A DNA stretch of 64,000 nucleotides, from contig NZ_CP021768.1 in assembly GCF_002192255.1 (NCBI RefSeq), positions 3,490,001 to 3,554,000 on the forward strand. The letters are read 5' to 3'. The notes below the pieces were generated by a model. That model was not told where the DNA came from. It saw nothing but the letters and a program-made list of their open reading frames with translations, and ran no database searches. Position 1 is the first letter of the stretch. Each line of letters starts with the position of its first letter. The DNA comes from Stenotrophomonas sp. WZN-1. GTDB taxonomy: Bacteria > Pseudomonadota > Gammaproteobacteria > Xanthomonadales > Xanthomonadaceae. Below are positions 61,801-64,000 of this stretch, piece after piece. The position numbers were made by a program, and so were the translations under genes.

Positions 61801-61988
61801 ATGCGGCTTTCGATGACCGCCGCCGAGGCACCGGTGTAATCCACCGACACCGACACGATTGGCGGATCGATGGCCGGCAGTTCACGCAGGGTCAGGCGGG
61901 TGAAGGACATCACGCCCAGCACCAGCAGCAACAGGCTCATCACCACGGCGAACACCGGCCGCTGGATGGAGATGTCGGACAGCTTCAT
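58863..61988 (-). CDS. RND multidrug efflux permease
   Basis: An inner-membrane proton/drug antiporter of 1041 residues, the HAE1-type size. MKLSDISIQRPVFAVVMSLL is the family opening. Motifs include CIGLVVDDAIVVVENVQRR (the Asp pair of TM4), FLPVGFLEGNTGRLFRELAV, and MLVGLAAKNGILIVEFANQL near the C terminus. Two large periplasmic loops are present. It overlaps the adaptor gene by four bases (ATGA). S. maltophilia has several such Sme pumps; the adaptor-plus-permease layout without an outer-membrane gene matches pairs such as SmeMN or SmeGH, but the exact one is undetermined. No outer-membrane channel gene is adjacent. Confidence 0.93.
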   Translation of the reverse strand: MKLSDISIQRPVFAVVMSLLLLVLGVMSFTRLTLRELPAIDPPIVSVSVDYTGASAAVIESRITQVLEDALAGIEGIDTINARSTNGRSQVSIEFTSNRDIEAAANDVRDAVSRVADRMPEEARPPEIAKVESDADPIIWFNMVSSTMDTLELSDYADRYVVDRFSSLDGVAQVRIGGRQRYAMRIWLDRDQLAARGLTTGDVETALRNENVELPAGRIESTDRDFTLRVERNYIKPEDFATIPLGKGRDGYVVRMGDVAKIELASAERRAYYRSNGEPGIGLGIVKTSTANSLDVARTARAEAERVALTLPKGTQIFVAFDNTTFIEAAVDRVYATLVEAMILVLAVIWLFLGSFRAALIPAVTVPVCLVAAFIALYAFDFSINLLTLLALVLCIGLVVDDAIVVVENVQRRIDLGEPPLVASKRGTAQVAFAVIATTAVLVAVFLPVGFLEGNTGRLFRELAVALAAAVALSAFVALTLTPMMASKLLKPHTGQAPRGLHGFVNRNLERLAGAYGRVLQHHVDRTWIYLLVMVAALAASWGLLKLLPSELAPAEDRGSFQIMIDGPEGAGYDYTVQQVQQVEAMLAPHVGPDKPIVRANPRVPGGWGASEEMHTGRVSIFLQPWRQRSEGTPEVANELQKELDTIRGVRVRTQVGGGLVRSGGQPFQIVLGGPEYAEIAQWRDRILLRMADNPGLVGPDSDYKETRPQMRVNIDRQRAADLGVPVTAIGSALETMMGSRRVTTFVDNGEEYDVLVQAGRDGRASPADLAAIRVRATSGELVPLSNLVTLSEVAEAGTLNRFNRLRSITINAGLAPGYPLGEAIAWAQQVTREELPQYAQVNWKGESREYQSAGGAVLLTFAMALLVVYLVLAAQFESFIHPLTIMLTVPLGVLGALVGLWVSGGTVNLFSQIGIVMLVGLAAKNGILIVEFANQLRDDGRSVREAIIESAMVRLRPILMTSIATVVGAIPLVVAGGPGSASRGTIGIVIIFGVTLSTFLSLFVVPAFYARLAPYTRSPEAVKRELEKQEAESPSVGGHA

Positions 61989-63091
61989 CCGCCGTGGCCC
62001 TCGGCCGCGATCGGTGCAGCGGCTTCAGCGGGCTTTGCACCACTGGCCGGTGCCGCGTCCTTCGCCGCGACCTTCAGGCCCGGGCGCAGCTTGCCGGTGC
62101 CATCCACCACGATGCGCTGGCCCGCTTCCAGGCCCTGCCTGATCTCGACCACGCCGGCACGGCGTGCGCCGGTCACCACGTCCACGCGCTCGACGCTGTC
62201 GTCTGCGGTGATGCGATACACGTAGGTATCGCGGCCGACCTGCACCACGGCGATTTCCGGAATCACCAGCGCCGGGCGCTCGGGGCGGAACAGGCGCACG
62301 TCCAGCAGCATGCCCGGGCGCAGCGCATGGTCGCCATTGGCGAAGTCGGCGCGCACGGTCACCGCACGGGTGGCCGGATCGATGCGCGCATCGATGGTGC
62401 TGACCACGCCCTCGAAGGTGCGGCCGGGCCACGCCACGCTGGTGGCACTGACCTTGTCACCGACGCCCAGCGCGGCCAGCTCCACTTCCGGCACCTGGAA
62501 ATCGATGTGCATGTGCTCGATATCGTCGAGCGTGGCGATCACCGTGGTCGGCGTCAGCAGCGCGCCCGGACTGACCTGGCGGATGCCAAGCACACCGGCG
62601 AACGGCGCACGCACGCGGCGGTCACCGATGTCCGACTGCATCTGCGCCACGCGCGCTTCGGCGGCATCGCGGATCGACTTCTGCGTATCCAGCGTGGCGC
62701 TGGACACCAGTCGCTGGGTGGCCAGCTCACGCTGGCGCTTGTACAGCTGATCAGCTTCATGGAAGGTGGCCTGCGCCTGCACCAGCGCGGCCTCCTGGGC
62801 CTGGCCGCGCAGGGTCACGATCGGTGCACCGGCCGCAATGTGCTGGCCACTTTCGAAATGCACTTTCTCGACGATCTCGCTGACCTTGGCGGTCACGCTG
62901 ATCGATTCGCGCGCTTTGGCCGTGCCCAGTGCCTGCAGGGTGTCGCTCCACTGACGGGACTGCACGACCTGCGCGGTGACCGGCACCGCTTCTCCCTGCC
63001 GACGTGCGGCGGCCTCCTGTTTGCCTGCGCACCCGGCCAGCACGGCCAGGCTGAGGCCAAGGGCCAGGGTCGAAGCGATACGAGCCAACAT
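61985..63091 (-). CDS. RND periplasmic adaptor lipoprotein
   Basis: A membrane-fusion protein of 368 residues that links the RND permease to an outer-membrane channel. The signal peptide ends in a lipobox (SLAVLAGC), so it is a lipoprotein. Domains follow in order: biotinyl-lipoyl (about 55-105), an alpha-hairpin (VQAQATFHEADQLYKRQREL and ATLDTQKSIRDAAEARVAQM), and beta-barrel/membrane-proximal parts (VEVVSTIDARIDPATRAV-like region near 235). It is the first gene of the operon. No local TetR or LysR regulator is visible. Confidence 0.92.
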   Translation of the reverse strand: MLARIASTLALGLSLAVLAGCAGKQEAAARRQGEAVPVTAQVVQSRQWSDTLQALGTAKARESISVTAKVSEIVEKVHFESGQHIAAGAPIVTLRGQAQEAALVQAQATFHEADQLYKRQRELATQRLVSSATLDTQKSIRDAAEARVAQMQSDIGDRRVRAPFAGVLGIRQVSPGALLTPTTVIATLDDIEHMHIDFQVPEVELAALGVGDKVSATSVAWPGRTFEGVVSTIDARIDPATRAVTVRADFANGDHALRPGMLLDVRLFRPERPALVIPEIAVVQVGRDTYVYRITADDSVERVDVVTGARRAGVVEIRQGLEAGQRIVVDGTGKLRPGLKVAAKDAAPASGAKPAEAAAPIAAEGHGG

Positions 63092-63221
63092 GAACGGTCC
63101 TGATTGATCCACGGCCGCCGAGTGTAGGCAAGCGCCCCCAAAAGCGGTATGTGCCAAGCGTTTACCAGCGTGGAACCGAAGCCGTGATAGCGCCTTGAAC
63201 CCGTTCCGTGCAAGGCTGCCC

Positions 63222-63251
63222 TTGGCGGTGTCGGCGTGTGTCGGGTTGTAT
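63222..63251 (+). promoter_or_regulatory. Possible promoter of a plus-strand small RNA
   Basis: TTGGCG at 63222-63227 and TTGTAT at 63246-63251 with an 18-base spacer resemble sigma-70 -35 and -10 boxes. Transcription would start near 63258 and run into the terminator at 63315-63352. The match is moderate only. Confidence 0.35.
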
Positions 63252-63257
63252 CCAGCC

Positions 63258-63352
63258 GTGCACCACGGGCGTTGCCATCGTAGAGTCGAATCTGCCCGAC
63301 GGAGGGCGTCGGGCGGGGACGGATCCTGGCGGGGATCCGGCCCCGTTTTTTT
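63258..63352 (+). ncRNA. Candidate small RNA
   Basis: A presumed 95-nt plus-strand transcript in the gap between the adaptor gene and the TonB receptor, both on the minus strand. It would contain a perfect 8-bp hairpin (GCCCGACG-gaggg-CGTCGGGC, 63294-63314) and end at a strong terminator. No reading frame is plausible. The first hairpin loop is G-rich. A GTAG element tail near 63280 raises the alternative that part is repeat DNA. Confidence 0.4.
63315..63352 (+). terminator. Strong intrinsic terminator on the plus strand
   Basis: GGGG-A-CGGATCC, loop TGGCGG, GGATCCG-G-CCCC then G and TTTTTTT: eleven pairs with one mismatch, followed by seven T. On the minus strand the T-run is on the wrong side, so it serves plus-strand transcripts, for which no gene is present. 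Confidence 0.75.
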
Positions 63353-63362
63353 GCCCGTTGCC

Positions 63363-64000
63363 TCAATACCGGTAATTCAGCTTCATCCAGACGCTGCGCC
63401 CCGGCTCATTGATGCGCACCGGATCGGCCGGGAAGCCGAAGTCGGCGCTGCCCGCCAGATTCAGGTGCTCGCTGTAGGCACGGTCGAACAGGTTGTCGAC
63501 ACCCGCGCTGAGCTGCAGCTGCGAACTGAAACGGTACGCGGCATTGAGCGCAAAGGTGGCAAAGCCAGCGCTCGGCCCGAGGTCCTGTGCGACCACATTG
63601 CCCTGGCCATTTGCGACACGATGCTGGTGGGTCACCGCACGCAGCAGCGCACCGGCGCTCCAGCGCTGGCCTTCCCAGTTCGCACTCAGCCGCGCTTCCA
63701 GCGGCGGCATCTGCGGCAGCGGACGCTGTTGGTCGCGGTTCTCGCCCCAGGCATAGGCCAGCGTGCCACCCAGCTTCCACTGTTCGGCCACACTCACTTC
63801 CAGCCCCGCCTCGGCACCGGCAATGCGCGCATCGACGTTGCTGGCCTGGCTCATGCCCATCATGCCGCTGCCGTGGTAGGTGAACAGGATGTAGTCCTGG
63901 ATCTGCCCGGCGTACGCCGAAACCCATGCCTGCACGCGCGGCCCCTTGTACTGCAGGCCGACGTCAAGCTGGGTCGTACGCTCGGGCTGGATGCCGGCAA
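63363..64000 (-). CDS. TonB-dependent copper receptor, C-terminal part
   Basis: The last 211 or so codons of a receptor that extends past the right edge. QPERTTQLDVGLQYKGPR is a common mid-barrel phrase; MMGMSQASNVDARIAGAEAG then LSAGVDNLFDRAYSEHLN and ADPVRINEPGRSVWMKLNYR, ending in aromatic Y, fit the OprC/NosA-type copper receptor family. The methionines in GSGMMGMSQ would suit copper binding. The plug and TonB box are not in the window, so the call rests on the barrel end. Confidence 0.8.
   Translation of the reverse strand, partial: AGIQPERTTQLDVGLQYKGPRVQAWVSAYAGQIQDYILFTYHGSGMMGMSQASNVDARIAGAEAGLEVSVAEQWKLGGTLAYAWGENRDQQRPLPQMPPLEARLSANWEGQRWSAGALLRAVTHQHRVANGQGNVVAQDLGPSAGFATFALNAAYRFSSQLQLSAGVDNLFDRAYSEHLNLAGSADFGFPADPVRINEPGRSVWMKLNYRY

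Noticed and set aside
60420..62225. A 601-codon open frame opposite the RND permease
   Set aside because: Its His/Gln/Arg-rich composition is that of antisense to an RND gene, with no ribosome-binding site.

Overview
The window is GC-rich (roughly two-thirds G+C by eye), densely coded DNA from a gammaproteobacterium of the family Xanthomonadaceae, most likely Stenotrophomonas (maltophilia group). The reasons are the gene families and order (divergent bamD / rluD-pgeF, sucCD beside pilSR, a pilB-pilA / pilCD-coaE locus, an XAC2610-type protein), and many short palindromes that start or end in GTAG, as in the SMAG repeats known from S. maltophilia. No species marker was tested, so the species is an inference.

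Layout. 0-4 kb: end of a putative permease, a repeat-filled gap, poxB and two exported proteins of unknown role. 4.2-10.7 kb: a TonB-dependent receptor and a trehalose cluster in which a GH15 enzyme lies between otsB and otsA. 10.9-17.7 kb: DCC/DUF393, DUF4166, pgeF and rluD, divergent from bamD, then an exported lipase and nadE. 17.9-20 kb: sucCD. 20.4-30.7 kb: type IV pilus locus pilSR / pilB-pilin-pilA / pilC-pilD-coaE, interrupted between pilR and pilB by a zeta-like kinase and a small partner gene. 30.7-32.9 kb: an AT-richer accessory island joined to the 3' end of coaE, bounded by direct repeats of that gene end and holding duplicated small genes. 33-38 kb: a small gene with a strongly structured leader, a two-component system, and three tandem paralogous exported proteins. 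38-43 kb: rimK, a thioesterase, an orphan PoNi-type immunity gene, DUF805 and tRNA-Gly. 43-49 kb: a GDSL autotransporter, thiS-thiG-trmB and an SLC13-like transporter. 49-58 kb: Rieske protein, FAH-family hydrolase, mscL, M28 peptidase, two AGCS symporters (one paired with an outer-membrane barrel) and rlmB. 58-64 kb: a GNAT/RND/adaptor efflux operon, a candidate small RNA, and the C-terminal part of a copper-type TonB receptor.

How the genes fit together. PilS/PilR would drive the sigma-54 promoter visible upstream of pilA; PilB, PilC and PilD assemble and process the pilins. OtsA and OtsB make trehalose, and the GH15 enzyme may recycle it or a related glucoside. Signs of microbial competition recur as accessory modules: the zeta-like pair, the coaE-linked island and the orphan PoNi gene.

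The most unusual structure is the coaE-linked island. Copies of the last bases of coaE recur at the island edges, and a 370-bp unit (gene end plus a small membrane-protein gene) is present twice. This suggests stepwise growth by recombination at the gene end. Other signals worth following are the three-gene tandem family near 36-38 kb, the structured leader near 33.55 kb, and an approximately 95-nt plus-strand RNA candidate near 63.3 kb.
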